From the NCBI GenBank assembly GCA_041676705.1, contig JBAYRL010000005.1, positions 124,001-188,000 of the forward strand: a stretch of DNA of 64,000 bases, written 5' to 3'. Shown here piece by piece: positions 1-8,452 of the stretch (position 1 is the first letter of the stretch; each line of letters begins with the position of its first letter). The notes beneath the pieces were generated by a model. That model ran no database searches. It was not told the DNA's origin and was given only the letters and a program-made list of their open reading frames with translations. The translations under genes were made by a program, and so were the position numbers. This DNA is from Acidimicrobiia bacterium (lineage in GTDB: Bacteria; Actinomycetota; Acidimicrobiia; Acidimicrobiales; SKKL01).

Positions 1-693
1 TATCCAAGTGAACTTTCCGGTGGTCAGCAACAACGGGTCGGTGTGGCCAGGGCCTTGGCGGCTGACCCACCGATCTTATTGATGGATGAGCCATACAGTG
101 CTGTTGATCCAGTAGTTCGTGCTCGACTACAAAGTGAGCTGCTTGAACTTCAACGGCGGCTGAACAAAACCACGGTTCTAGTTACCCACGATATTGATGA
201 GGCCATTCTCCTTGGTGATGAAGTAGTTCTCTTTGAAACCGGGGGTATTGTGGCGCAACAGTGCACCCCGGCAGAACTATTAGCGGCACCTGCCTCACCC
301 TTTGTTGAAGAGTTCTTGGGTAAAGAACGGGGCTTGCGGCGGCTTTCATTAATGACCCCGAATGACATTGAAATCAGTTTGGACTGGACCGTGCAGGCCA
401 ATGCCACGGCGGCTGAAGCCTTAGGGGTAATCCAAGACCAAAAACTTGATTGGGTGGCGGTAGCTGATGGAGATCAGCTGTGCGGCTGGGTTTGGGAGGA
501 TGAAATACGTGGACTCGATCGAATGGGCGACGCAACCATGCATTCATTCCGAGCGGTCGTCGATTTAAACACCACCTTGCGTGCCACCCTTGATGAGATT
601 GTAAATTCCAAGACCCGGGTGGCGGTCGTGATAGATGATGGGCGCTATTTAGGCATGGTGACCGTGGCGGCTATAAGCGAGGGCATCGCCTAG
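1..693 (+). CDS. Osmoprotectant ABC transporter ATP-binding protein (OpuCA/ProV-like), 5'-truncated
   Basis: Cytoplasmic ATPase of a glycine betaine/choline-type importer. The reading frame is open from base 1, so the N-terminal part with the Walker A motif lies outside the window. What remains begins just before the ABC signature (LSGGQQQR), followed by Walker B (ILLMDEP) and the switch histidine (VLVTHD). The C-terminal ~110 residues are a CBS-type regulatory region, as in OpuCA, where CBS domains respond to ionic strength. The permease gene follows after 14 bases and the second permease and binding protein come next, which supports the assignment. The family is clear; the exact substrate is inferred. 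Confidence 0.9.
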   Translation, partial: YPSELSGGQQQRVGVARALAADPPILLMDEPYSAVDPVVRARLQSELLELQRRLNKTTVLVTHDIDEAILLGDEVVLFETGGIVAQQCTPAELLAAPASPFVEEFLGKERGLRRLSLMTPNDIEISLDWTVQANATAAEALGVIQDQKLDWVAVADGDQLCGWVWEDEIRGLDRMGDATMHSFRAVVDLNTTLRATLDEIVNSKTRVAVVIDDGRYLGMVTVAAISEGIA

Positions 694-707
694 TAGGGGC
701 AATTGTT

Positions 708-1394
708 GTGAACGAATTTTGGCTTGTCGCCCAAGCATCATTGCGAGATGAGTTCATCTCGTGGCGTTGGGTTGGCGACCACCTAGACCTGGTGTGGGAA
801 CGCACCATCGACCACCTTGAGTTGACGGCTTTTGCGGTGGGGGTGGGTTTAGCGATTGCGCTGGCCTTAAGTTTGGTGGCGCTGCGTTGGCCTAAAACCT
901 ACCCGCCCATTACTTGGGTCACAGGCTTCTTTTACACCGTGCCGTCGCTAGCGTTGTTCGCTTTCTTGGTCTCGATTACCGGTCTCGGCTTCACAACCTC
1001 AGAAATTGCGTTGGTTAGCTACACCCTGTTGATTTTGGTGCGCAATATTGTGACGGGGGTTAACAGTGTGTCGCCAGCAGTCATCGAGGCCGCTGATGCC
1101 ATGGGCTATACGCCGCTGCGCCGATTCATAAGTGTGGAATTACGATTGGCGACCCCCACCATAATCGCCGGGGTTCGAGTGGCTACGGTGACGGTGGTCG
1201 GTCTAGTGACCATCACCGCCTTAGTGGGGATGGGGGGTTACGGCCTTTTTATTCTTGATGGTTTGCGCCGTGAATTCTCCACGCCCATCGTTCTAGGAAC
1301 GGGACTCTCCCTCGTTCTAGCGGTACTGCTTGATCTGCTACTGGTGCTGTTGGAGCGGCTTTCGACCCCGTGGGCGAAGCGAGGTGCCCCATAA
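708..1394 (+). CDS. Osmoprotectant ABC transporter permease (OpuCB/ProW-like)
   Basis: Inner-membrane permease of the same importer, 228 residues with about five to six hydrophobic segments. The conserved EAA loop is visible (VIEAADAMGYTPLRRF), which couples to the ATPase. It starts at a GTG with AGGGGC about seven bases upstream. Its stop codon overlaps the ATG of the next permease by one base (TAATG), so the two are probably translationally coupled. Two separate permease genes are usual for OpuC-type systems. Substrate is not determined from sequence. Confidence 0.88.
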   Translation: MNEFWLVAQASLRDEFISWRWVGDHLDLVWERTIDHLELTAFAVGVGLAIALALSLVALRWPKTYPPITWVTGFFYTVPSLALFAFLVSITGLGFTTSEIALVSYTLLILVRNIVTGVNSVSPAVIEAADAMGYTPLRRFISVELRLATPTIIAGVRVATVTVVGLVTITALVGMGGYGLFILDGLRREFSTPIVLGTGLSLVLAVLLDLLLVLLERLSTPWAKRGAP

Positions 1395-2125
1395 TGCTCG
1401 ACTCGTTTTCGGAGTTTTGGAACTACATAACCGAAGCCTCAAACTGGTGGGGTCGAAACGGTATCGCCAACCGTACCTGGGCTCATGTTCAGATTTCGGT
1501 GATAGCAACGGCCGTGGCCGCCGCCATCTCGATTCCACCGGCGTTGGTGCTCGGACATATAAAGCGTGGAGGTGTGTTGGCAGTCTCATTGGCCAACATC
1601 GGCCGGGCGCTACCCAGCTTTGGCATTATGGCATTAGCCGTGCCGTTCTCAATCCGTTGGGGGTTCGGCTTAGGGTTTTGGCCGACCATGGTTCCTCTGG
1701 TGCTCTTGGGGATCCCACCGGTTTTTACCAACACCTACACCGGGGTGCGCGAGGTTGACCCGGCCATAGTCCAGTCGGCTAACGGTATGGGACTGCAACC
1801 CTTTCAAGTGCTGGGCCAGGTAGAGCTGCCAATCGCGTTGCCATTAATTGTGAATGGTTTACGCATCGCGGCGGTTCAAATTGTGGCAACCGCTACACTT
1901 GGTGCGTTGATTGGTTTCTCTGCGCTCGGTTCTTTCATTACCGAAGGTTTGTCGCAATTTAATGACGGCAAATTGTTGACCGGGGCTTTCTTGGTAGCAG
2001 TGATAGCTGTTGTGACCGAGATGGCTTTTTCGGCGCTCGAGAAGGTGCTCACCCCTTGGCAACGCCAACGTGCTCGAGCACTGGCACCAAATCACGGTTC
2101 GAACAACAACCCCAACGGCAAATAA
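1394..2125 (+). CDS. Osmoprotectant ABC transporter permease, second subunit (OpuCD-like)
   Basis: Second membrane subunit, 243 residues, with the EAA-type loop IVQSANGMGLQPFQVL and several membrane helices (for example GALIGFSALGSFI). I chose the ATG at 1394, which overlaps the previous stop by one base and has a GAGG ribosome site; an in-frame ATG at 1370 would need a longer overlap and gives an N-terminus unlike the family. It is paralogous to the preceding permease, and the pair probably forms a heterodimer. The binding-protein gene follows after 19 bases. Confidence 0.88.
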   Translation: MLDSFSEFWNYITEASNWWGRNGIANRTWAHVQISVIATAVAAAISIPPALVLGHIKRGGVLAVSLANIGRALPSFGIMALAVPFSIRWGFGLGFWPTMVPLVLLGIPPVFTNTYTGVREVDPAIVQSANGMGLQPFQVLGQVELPIALPLIVNGLRIAAVQIVATATLGALIGFSALGSFITEGLSQFNDGKLLTGAFLVAVIAVVTEMAFSALEKVLTPWQRQRARALAPNHGSNNNPNGK

Positions 2126-2144
2126 TTGCCGGGAAGGAATAATT

Positions 2145-3176
2145 ATGACTACTCGACGCCGAAGCTTGCTTCTGCTGGTTTCATTGCTTGGGGTACTTGG
2201 CCTCATAGCTGGTGCCTGCAGTAGCGATGACGACGACGCTGCTGGCGACGACGGTACTACCTCAACCACCGCAGCGAACAACGATGATAACGGTGGTGAA
2301 ACCGACAACGGTGCCGGAGGCGATGTGGTGGCCTCTGACCTGCGCCTAGGTGGCCCCCCAGATTGCCCCACCAACCCGTTCTGCATTCCTGGTTTGGAAA
2401 GCGTTTACGGCGTTGACCTCTCAGCGAACTTTGTTTCCCTTGACGGTGCCGGTCCGTTAACCGTCGCGGCACTTCGAGGCGGCGAAATTGACGTAGCAGT
2501 TTTGTTTTCCACCAACCCGGTGATTGCTGAAGAAGGTTGGGTAGTGCTCGATGACACCGAAGGTTTGATCAACGCCGACAATATAGTGCCGGTCGCCTCG
2601 AACGAGCTTGATGAAGCCTACGGTGATGACCTAGAGAATGTGGTGAACGCCGTTTCCGCCAAACTCACCACCTCCGAGTTAACCGAGATGAACCGTCAGT
2701 TCGAAATCGAGCTGCTAGACGCCAAAGACGTGGCAGCTGATTGGTTAGAAGCACAAGAGCTTCTTGGTAACGATGGGGAAGCCAAAGATGGCCCCACCAT
2801 TGTGATTGGTTCCCAAGACTTCAGCGAAAGCGAGCTGCTGTCACAGGTTTATGGCCAAGCCTTAGCCAGTGTTGGCTTCGATGTTAAATATCAGGCCCTC
2901 GGCGGTTACCGTGACATCGTCTTTTCGTCGTTCGACCGTGGAGACATTAATTTCACCGTGGAATACGTAGCTTCAGCGCTCGAGTTCCTAAACCAGAACG
3001 CTGGGGAAGCAACCGGTAATGTTGATGAGACCTTGGAGCTATTAATTCCTTATTTGGAAGACCAAGGGGTGCGTGCCTACGACGCTGCTCCGGCTGTTGA
3101 TAGCAATTCGTTTGTGGTCACCCAAGAGACCGCCGATCAATACGGTTTGAAATCGATTTCCGATTTGGCTCAGTAA
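2145..3176 (+). CDS. Osmoprotectant-binding lipoprotein, apparently circularly permuted (OpuCC-like)
   Basis: Extracellular solute-binding lipoprotein of the OpuC importer, 343 residues. It has a signal peptide ending in a lipobox around Cys25 (LIAGAC) and an acidic Asp/Thr-rich linker to about residue 60. In typical OsmX/OpuCC proteins the block beginning IVIGSQDFSESELL comes first and the block beginning LGGPPECPTRPFC comes second. Here the order is reversed: residues ~66-205 carry LGGPPDCPTNPFC through AADWL, and residues ~217-343 carry TIVIGSQDFSE through ISDLAQ at the C-terminus. The ATG at 2145 has GGGAAGGA upstream; an earlier in-frame start at 2070 would destroy the signal peptide. 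A strong terminator follows. Confidence 0.85.
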   Translation: MTTRRRSLLLLVSLLGVLGLIAGACSSDDDDAAGDDGTTSTTAANNDDNGGETDNGAGGDVVASDLRLGGPPDCPTNPFCIPGLESVYGVDLSANFVSLDGAGPLTVAALRGGEIDVAVLFSTNPVIAEEGWVVLDDTEGLINADNIVPVASNELDEAYGDDLENVVNAVSAKLTTSELTEMNRQFEIELLDAKDVAADWLEAQELLGNDGEAKDGPTIVIGSQDFSESELLSQVYGQALASVGFDVKYQALGGYRDIVFSSFDRGDINFTVEYVASALEFLNQNAGEATGNVDETLELLIPYLEDQGVRAYDAAPAVDSNSFVVTQETADQYGLKSISDLAQ

Positions 3177-3214
3177 TCCCACTTAGGCTGAAAAGCCCTA
3201 AGACTGATTAAGTT

Positions 3215-3262
3215 AGGTGGATAGTTCGCTGAAATAGTCAGCAGAACTATCCACCTTTTGTC
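3215..3262 (+). terminator. Rho-independent terminator of the osmoprotectant operon
   Basis: A 13-bp perfect outer stem (AGGTGGATAGTTC pairing with GAACTATCCACCT) continues into a 5-bp inner stem (GCTGA/TCAGC) across one bulged A, with a five-base loop, then TTTTGTCTTTT. It lies 38 bases after the binding-protein stop and ends the plus-strand operon before the convergent LLM gene. Confidence 0.85.
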
Positions 3263-3294
3263 TTTTGTCGCAAGGGCGGATGAATAGGTTGTGG

Positions 3295-4233
3295 CTACCA
3301 GCGTGCGACTTCAGGCATCACGGCTTGCGCAATCAGACCTAGGTGTTCGAGGTCCTCTAAGTCGAGCACTTGGAGATAGAAGCGCTTCGCTCCAGCATCG
3401 GCATAGGCACGAAGCTTGGCGAGCACCTCATCGGGGGTGCCCGCCGCACCGTTTTCACGAAGTTCAGCGCCTTCTCGCCCAATGTTGGCCGCTCGGCGAG
3501 CAAAGCTAGCTTCGTCTTCCCCGCAACAAACTACCAACGCCGCGGAATGCAACAAGGTGGCCGGGTCGCGCTCAATCGTTTCACAAGCGGCGTTCACACG
3601 GTCGTGCTGCTTGGCATAGCGATCAAGTGGTGTGAAGGGTTGGTTGAATTCATCGCCAAAGCGCGCCGCCAACGCCGGGGTGCGTTTAGGCCCACCGCCG
3701 CCAATTATGACGGGCGGACGCGGCTGCTGGTGTGGTTTGGGCAGCGCTGGTGAATTGGTCAATTGGTAATGCTTACCTGGATAACTGAACCGCTCACCAG
3801 CTGGGGTTTCCCACAGTCCAGTAATTATTTCTAGCTGCTCGTGAAGGCGCTCAAAACGCTCGCCGAGCGGCGGAAAAGGAATGCCATAAGCGGTGTGTTC
3901 CTCTTCGTACCAACCGGTACCAATACCAAGTTCAACGCGACCACCGCTCATCGCATCAACCTGAGCCACGCTGATCGCCAGCGGGCCAGGCAGTCGAAAC
4001 GTCATGGCTGTTACCAAAGTTCCCAGGCGGATTCGTGAAGTCTCACGGGCTAGGGCAGCCAAGGTCAGCCAAGCATCCGTTGGCCCCGGTAAGCCCGACA
4101 TGTTGCCCATCTTTAGGTAATGGTCGGAGCGAAAGAAAGCATCGAAGCCTAGGCGCTCAGTTTCTTTGGCTACGGCTAGAAGTGTGTCGTAGCTCGCGCC
4201 TTGTTGCGGTTCGGTGAAAATTCGAAGGTCCAT
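3295..4233 (-). CDS. LLM-class (probably F420-dependent) oxidoreductase
   Basis: Luciferase-like monooxygenase-fold protein, 312 residues. The N-terminus MDLRIFTEPQQGASYD, then FDAFFRSDHYL, ARETSRIRLGTLVTAMTFR and VELGIGTGWYEEEH, matches the actinobacterial F420-linked LLM group (TIGR03560-like). These enzymes are usually cytoplasmic and use reduced F420 or flavin; the substrate cannot be read from the sequence. I placed the start at 4233 because the family N-terminus begins there; an upstream in-frame extension to 4335 runs into ccdA. It lies 19 bases after ccdA and is probably co-transcribed with it. Confidence 0.85.
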   Translation of the reverse strand: MDLRIFTEPQQGASYDTLLAVAKETERLGFDAFFRSDHYLKMGNMSGLPGPTDAWLTLAALARETSRIRLGTLVTAMTFRLPGPLAISVAQVDAMSGGRVELGIGTGWYEEEHTAYGIPFPPLGERFERLHEQLEIITGLWETPAGERFSYPGKHYQLTNSPALPKPHQQPRPPVIIGGGGPKRTPALAARFGDEFNQPFTPLDRYAKQHDRVNAACETIERDPATLLHSAALVVCCGEDEASFARRAANIGREGAELRENGAAGTPDEVLAKLRAYADAGAKRFYLQVLDLEDLEHLGLIAQAVMPEVARW

Positions 4234-4252
4234 ACTTTCGAGTATGGCGCAC

Positions 4253-5131
4253 CTAAGCTTCGGTGTTTGTCTTTTCCGGGGTGCTAGGCGATTTAGTGCC
4301 AATAGTGATGACCAAGGCGATGGCCACCACGGCACCTAGAACAATGGCCAAGCGTAGACCACCAACATTGGTAATAAGTTCTTTGAAGTTGGCGCTTAGA
4401 TTGGTAACGAAGTCGACCGGCCCACTTGGCGGCGGATTCAACGGATCAGCAAGTACCCGCACTTCCCAATAGCCGTAATAGGTGAGGTAGAGACCTGCAA
4501 TAACTAGCAAGACCCCAGAGATCTTATTGACGTAGGCCTGTAGCGACCGAAGACGTTTGACCAGTCCACCTTTAGCCAGTGCCAATGCCATGGTCACCGC
4601 CGAAAGGATTAGGCCCATGCCTGCCGCATAGACCACGAAAGTAGTTACCCCCGTGGCAAGGTTGTTGGCTTCAAATGCGTTCGCCATCACAGGCAAGAAC
4701 AGTGGCAAAGTGCATGAGAGCGACGCGATGGCATACGAGATACCGAATAGAAACATCGATGAAAGCTCTCGACTACCAGTACCCATTTGCACCATGGGCA
4801 AGCGCACCGAAAGTTCAAAGCCCAACAACATTGCAATACCGAGGGCCACCAAGCCCACCCCAATAGCAAGAGTTACCCAAGCCAGGTGGTTGTTGATGGA
4901 AAGTGAGAGCTGTGTGATGGCCAACCCGATCACACCAAAAACACCCACAAATCCAGCCGTAACAGCCAAGCCAACGGCCAAGGCTCGTAGCACCCCAGCG
5001 CTCGTCTTCTCGGGGGCATCTTCAAGCCCAAGGAAGTAGGAAAGATAGGCGGGCAGCATAGCGAAGCCACAAGGGTTCACGGTTGAAACCATGCCCAAGG
5101 TGAACGCGTACGCCAGCTGCGTGCTGTTCAT
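4253..5131 (-). CDS. ccdA: CcdA-like thiol:disulfide transporter for cytochrome c biogenesis
   Basis: Membrane protein of 292 residues that moves reducing equivalents from cytoplasmic thioredoxin across the membrane to extracytoplasmic thioredoxins such as ResA/TlpA. The two functional cysteines of CcdA are visible in the expected contexts, VNPCGFAMLPAY near the N-terminus and SLSCTLPLFLPV in the middle. About six to seven hydrophobic segments are present. The C-terminal ~90 residues extend beyond minimal CcdA and end in a further hydrophobic segment. It lies 13 bases downstream of a TlpA-like gene. The pair probably keeps apocytochrome cysteines reduced, relevant to the CxxCH proteins encoded at 43.7-49.1 kb. 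Confidence 0.88.
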   Translation of the reverse strand: MNSTQLAYAFTLGMVSTVNPCGFAMLPAYLSYFLGLEDAPEKTSAGVLRALAVGLAVTAGFVGVFGVIGLAITQLSLSINNHLAWVTLAIGVGLVALGIAMLLGFELSVRLPMVQMGTGSRELSSMFLFGISYAIASLSCTLPLFLPVMANAFEANNLATGVTTFVVYAAGMGLILSAVTMALALAKGGLVKRLRSLQAYVNKISGVLLVIAGLYLTYYGYWEVRVLADPLNPPPSGPVDFVTNLSANFKELITNVGGLRLAIVLGAVVAIALVITIGTKSPSTPEKTNTEA

Positions 5132-5144
5132 GGCTGCCTAGCCC

Positions 5145-5750
5145 TCACAAGATCAGCTCGTCGATCATGGAGCGCAAAGTTTTGGCATCAAGGGGACCGG
5201 TATGGACCTTAACCACCGTTCCACTACGGCTAACAAAGGCCGTGGTGGGCAAACCAAAGCCATCAAGGTCGGCCATCATCGTGCCCGATGGATCACGGCC
5301 CAACAAATACGTGACCCCGGTGGCGTCAATTACTTTTTGACCTTGTTCAGCCGACTCTAGGTGACTAACTCCTAAGAACTCGACCTCGCCATCCAGCTCT
5401 TGATAGACCGATTCAAAGGCTGGCATCTCGGCCAGACAAGGGGCACACCATTCGGCAAAAAAGTTAATAACTAGGGGAGTTCCCAGAAATTCCGCAGTGT
5501 TGGCCTCGGCCCCATCAAAAGTTTCATAAGGCAGCGCGACGGGCCGACCCTCAACGTCGGCGTTATCGTCTAGCGCTGGGTCGGAGAGGTTTACAACGTC
5601 GTCAGCTTTATTGGCGGCCGTGTCGTTGTCCGCCAAGGTGACAAAGGTGAGAAGGCCAGCTGCCACAGCGGCAATTACAGCCACGGCTAAACCGGTTAGC
5701 AAATGGCGAACCTGCATGCCCCAAAGGGTGCGGTTAGAGCTAGGCACCAT
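5145..5750 (-). CDS. TlpA/ResA-like membrane-anchored thioredoxin
   Basis: Redoxin-domain protein with one N-terminal membrane anchor (residues ~17-40), then a thioredoxin fold with the active site FFAEWCAPC followed by LAEMPAF. The cis-Pro region is seen as GLPTTAFV. It probably acts outside the membrane reducing apocytochrome c disulfides, fed by the CcdA encoded 13 bases downstream. Start choice is uncertain: the ATG at 5750 is only two bases from GGAGGT, so the GTG at 5747, five bases from that site, or the ATG at 5717 may be used. Confidence 0.85.
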   Translation of the reverse strand: MVPSSNRTLWGMQVRHLLTGLAVAVIAAVAAGLLTFVTLADNDTAANKADDVVNLSDPALDDNADVEGRPVALPYETFDGAEANTAEFLGTPLVINFFAEWCAPCLAEMPAFESVYQELDGEVEFLGVSHLESAEQGQKVIDATGVTYLLGRDPSGTMMADLDGFGLPTTAFVSRSGTVVKVHTGPLDAKTLRSMIDELIL

Positions 5751-5821
5751 CGACCTCCATATCTCTTAAGGTTAGTGGGTTAAATGCAACATGGGTAACA
5801 CGGTTAGGTATCGTCGCAGCT

Positions 5822-6613
5822 ATGAGTTCACCGATCGGGAAACTGCCAACCTCTAACGGTGAGATGGATAGTGAGATAGACATGGTCCCAATTCCTTCGC
5901 GGGGTAGAACGTTTAGCGCGAAGCGAATGGTGCGGCTAGGTGATGTTTCGCCGAAGGGCCGGTTAAGGCTCGATGCAGTGGCTCGGTATGTTCAGGACGT
6001 TTCAAACGACGACACGGTCGACGCGGGGTTGCGTGATGACATGTCGTGGGTGGTGCGTAAGACCGTGATAAACGTGCACCGGGAAGCAATGTTACGAGAG
6101 TCCTTGAGGCTTACCACTTTTTGTGGCGGCACCGGTAGCCGTTGGGCGGAACGCCGGGTGTCGATTCAAGGCGAAAATGGTGCGCATATCGAGGCCTCGA
6201 CGTTATGGGTGCACCTCGATTCTGAAACAGGCAGACCCAAGAAGCTGCCGTCTCAATTTCACGAAATCTACGACGAGGCGGCCAATGGTCGAGTGGTACG
6301 AGCACGCCTTAGTCACCCCGGGCGTGATGACGCTGCCGATAAAACGGTTGCGTGGCCGTTACGTTTTTGTGACTTCGACGTCTTGGGGCATATGAACAAC
6401 GCGCTGGCTTGGGCGGTAGTAGAAGAGGAACGTTCTACGGTCGGTGGTTTTGCTGTTCCTTATCGAGCCGAAGCCGAGTATCGGTTGCCGATCGAGCGTG
6501 GTGCCCAGGTCGAATATGCCGTGAAGCACGATATAAACGGCGGCCTACAACTCTGGTTGGTGACCCCAGAAGCCGATGAGCCGCTGGTGAGTGCGCTAAT
6601 CGCGCCGCTTTAG
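5822..6613 (+). CDS. Acyl-ACP thioesterase family protein
   Basis: Double hot-dog fold protein of 263 residues related to the FatA/FatB-type acyl-ACP thioesterase family. The first half has the conserved GRLRLDAVARYVQDV stretch and SWVVRKTVI; the second half carries the family motif FDVLGHMNNALAW, equivalent to the catalytic Asn/His region. It likely hydrolyses acyl-ACP or acyl-CoA in the cytoplasm, setting fatty-acid chain release. It is transcribed divergently from the tlpA-ccdA unit, and its stop lies 11 bases from the convergent MBL gene. A ~20-residue N-terminal extension precedes the conserved domain, so a later start (ATG 5880) is possible. Confidence 0.82.
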   Translation: MSSPIGKLPTSNGEMDSEIDMVPIPSRGRTFSAKRMVRLGDVSPKGRLRLDAVARYVQDVSNDDTVDAGLRDDMSWVVRKTVINVHREAMLRESLRLTTFCGGTGSRWAERRVSIQGENGAHIEASTLWVHLDSETGRPKKLPSQFHEIYDEAANGRVVRARLSHPGRDDAADKTVAWPLRFCDFDVLGHMNNALAWAVVEEERSTVGGFAVPYRAEAEYRLPIERGAQVEYAVKHDINGGLQLWLVTPEADEPLVSALIAPL

Positions 6614-6624
6614 CCTGCGTTCAA

Positions 6625-7803
6625 TTACTCAGACACCAAATACTGCAATTCAGTGCCAGTGTCACGTACTTCGGCGCGTCCCGTGACGCGCAGATGTTCG
6701 AGATGAGCGTAGGTTTCACTATCAGCCAGACGACCCCAGGATCGAGGTTTGAACAGCTTGGTGGAATATTGAGAAACGGTGGCCCAACCGAACTCTCCAG
6801 AAGCTTCGCGCAATAGCCCGAGACGTTCTTGGTGGTGGTCAATCACGGCTTGGGCACGCTCTGCTAGGTTGGCGAACTCTAGACCGTGTGCGGGCAGAAC
6901 TTTGTTGACCCCTTCTAGCTCTCCCACGGCTTCGAGCGAACGAAAAAAGTCGCTCAGCGGATCGACCACACTACCCAGACCAGAAATGTGTGGAGTGATG
7001 GTTGGCAATACATGATCACCGGAAATAAAGGTGCCAGTTTCTGGGTCTAGCAAACACAGGTGGTCATTGGTGTGCCCCGGGGTGAACACTCCCACCCAGC
7101 GCCGTCCGCCTAGCTCAATGCTTTGTTCATCATCGATACGGTGGGTGGGTCTTGGAACTGCACCCATTCGGCCGCCCACAAAGCGTAAAAGCCGGTAGCG
7201 CAAACGCTCTTTAGCCGGAACGTAATCGGGAGAATCTTGGTGCCCCTGGCTGCTGCCCCAGGGCAACTGGCCGGGCCAGGGATCGTTGCTCTTGTGGGTG
7301 GTGTTGGTCTCGTTGTCATTGATCGGGTTCACCACAGCCTTGGTGGTGGCAGCACCAATATCGTCGGTCGTGATCTCATCGATTTCTTCGTCGCGGTCGA
7401 AATACGTACGAAAGTTACGATGGGTCACAACTCGTGCTCCGTAGTCCTGGTGGAGCCGCCCGGCTTGGCCAAAATGATCAGGATGAGAGTGGGTAATCAC
7501 CACGGTATGCACCCGCTTCACTGGTAGGTCAGCGGCTTTGAGGCGTTTGGTGAGCTCTCGCCAAGATTTGGGGCCGGGTAGACCCGGATCAACTAGTGTG
7601 ATGCCCTCTTTGTCGGGCATGGCATAGCAGTTCACATGTCCTAGCCCGGGGATAGAGATGGGCAGCTGAACTCGAATTACACCAGGGCTGACTTCTACGG
7701 CCTCATCTTGTGGTGGCTGGCGCTCTTCACGGACAACGCCTTGGGTTGTGGCCCCGTGGCTGTGATCGTGCTGGTGGCCGTGTTCGGCTGAATTTCCCCG
7801 CAT
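6625..7803 (-). CDS. MBL-fold metallo-hydrolase
   Basis: Metallo-beta-lactamase-fold hydrolase of 392 residues. The zinc motif HxHxDH is visible as THSHPDHFG, with later ligands in GHTNDHLCL, ISGDH and PAHG. The N-terminal ~35 residues are His-rich (HGHQHDHSHG) and precede the catalytic domain, possibly a metal-binding or disordered tail. Enzymes of this group hydrolyse thioesters, lactones or glutathione-type conjugates; the substrate is not evident. A C-terminal winged-helix-like tail (SQYSTKLFKPRSWGRLADSE) is typical of longer MBL proteins of this class. Confidence 0.85.
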   Translation of the reverse strand: MRGNSAEHGHQHDHSHGATTQGVVREERQPPQDEAVEVSPGVIRVQLPISIPGLGHVNCYAMPDKEGITLVDPGLPGPKSWRELTKRLKAADLPVKRVHTVVITHSHPDHFGQAGRLHQDYGARVVTHRNFRTYFDRDEEIDEITTDDIGAATTKAVVNPINDNETNTTHKSNDPWPGQLPWGSSQGHQDSPDYVPAKERLRYRLLRFVGGRMGAVPRPTHRIDDEQSIELGGRRWVGVFTPGHTNDHLCLLDPETGTFISGDHVLPTITPHISGLGSVVDPLSDFFRSLEAVGELEGVNKVLPAHGLEFANLAERAQAVIDHHQERLGLLREASGEFGWATVSQYSTKLFKPRSWGRLADSETYAHLEHLRVTGRAEVRDTGTELQYLVSE

Positions 7804-7825
7804 TAAAACGAGCTTAGGTCAATTC

Positions 7826-8398
7826 TTATGAATTTGCGCCCGGTGATGGCGGTGGTGGCAGTTCCGGTGACACAAACATGTAATGCCGATAAAACCGGAG
7901 CTCGTTGATGCTTTCTTTAATGTCATCCAGCGCTCGATGCGCCGTTTCTTTGCTGGGTGCCTTTTTAAAGATCGATGGGTTCCAACGTCGGGCCAGTTCT
8001 TTAATGGTGGAAACATCCACCGATCGATAATGCAAGAACTCCTCTACTTCGGGCATGTACTTATAGAGGAAACGCCGATCGGTGCCAATCGAATTGCCAC
8101 AGAGCGGCACGGTACGAGCCTCCGGAATATGTTCTTGCAAGAAGGCCAGCGTTTGGGAAGTGGCATCGGCCAGGGTCACTTCCGACGATTCAATCCGAGG
8201 GATGAGACCACTTCTGGTGTGCATGTTCACCACGAAAGGGTCCATTTCGGCCAGCTCATCTGGTGAGGCGTGAAGAACTAACTCTGGTCCTTCGGCAATT
8301 ATCTCTAGTTCATCGTTGGTGATGAGGGTGGCAATCTCAACAATTACGTGGCGTTCTGGGTCAAGCCCAGTCATCTCAAGATCCATCCAAACCAGCAT
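7826..8398 (-). CDS. orn: Oligoribonuclease
   Basis: DEDDh 3'-5' exoribonuclease that degrades two- to five-nucleotide RNAs and, in organisms using c-di-GMP, the pGpG intermediate. The N-terminal WMDLEMTGLDPERH carries the first acidic pair; later conserved blocks include VNMHTRSGL, PLCGNSIGTDRRFL, HYRSVDVSTIKELARRW and HRALDDIKESINELRFY, completing the DEDDh set. At 190 residues it is the usual length. It lies 22 bases upstream of the MBL gene on the same strand. The pGpG role is notable because an RsiG-type c-di-GMP receptor is encoded at 35.5 kb. Confidence 0.95.
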   Translation of the reverse strand: MLVWMDLEMTGLDPERHVIVEIATLITNDELEIIAEGPELVLHASPDELAEMDPFVVNMHTRSGLIPRIESSEVTLADATSQTLAFLQEHIPEARTVPLCGNSIGTDRRFLYKYMPEVEEFLHYRSVDVSTIKELARRWNPSIFKKAPSKETAHRALDDIKESINELRFYRHYMFVSPELPPPPSPGANS

Positions 8399-8452
8399 TG
8401 TTGCGATGCTAGGCGTTCTTGGCGTCGCGCTCTAGCGGTCTAGGGTACATAC

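Noticed and set aside
2070..2144. Upstream ATG extending the binding lipoprotein by 25 residues
   Set aside because: It would place polar residues ahead of the signal peptide and overlap the permease gene; the ATG at 2145 has a good ribosome site.
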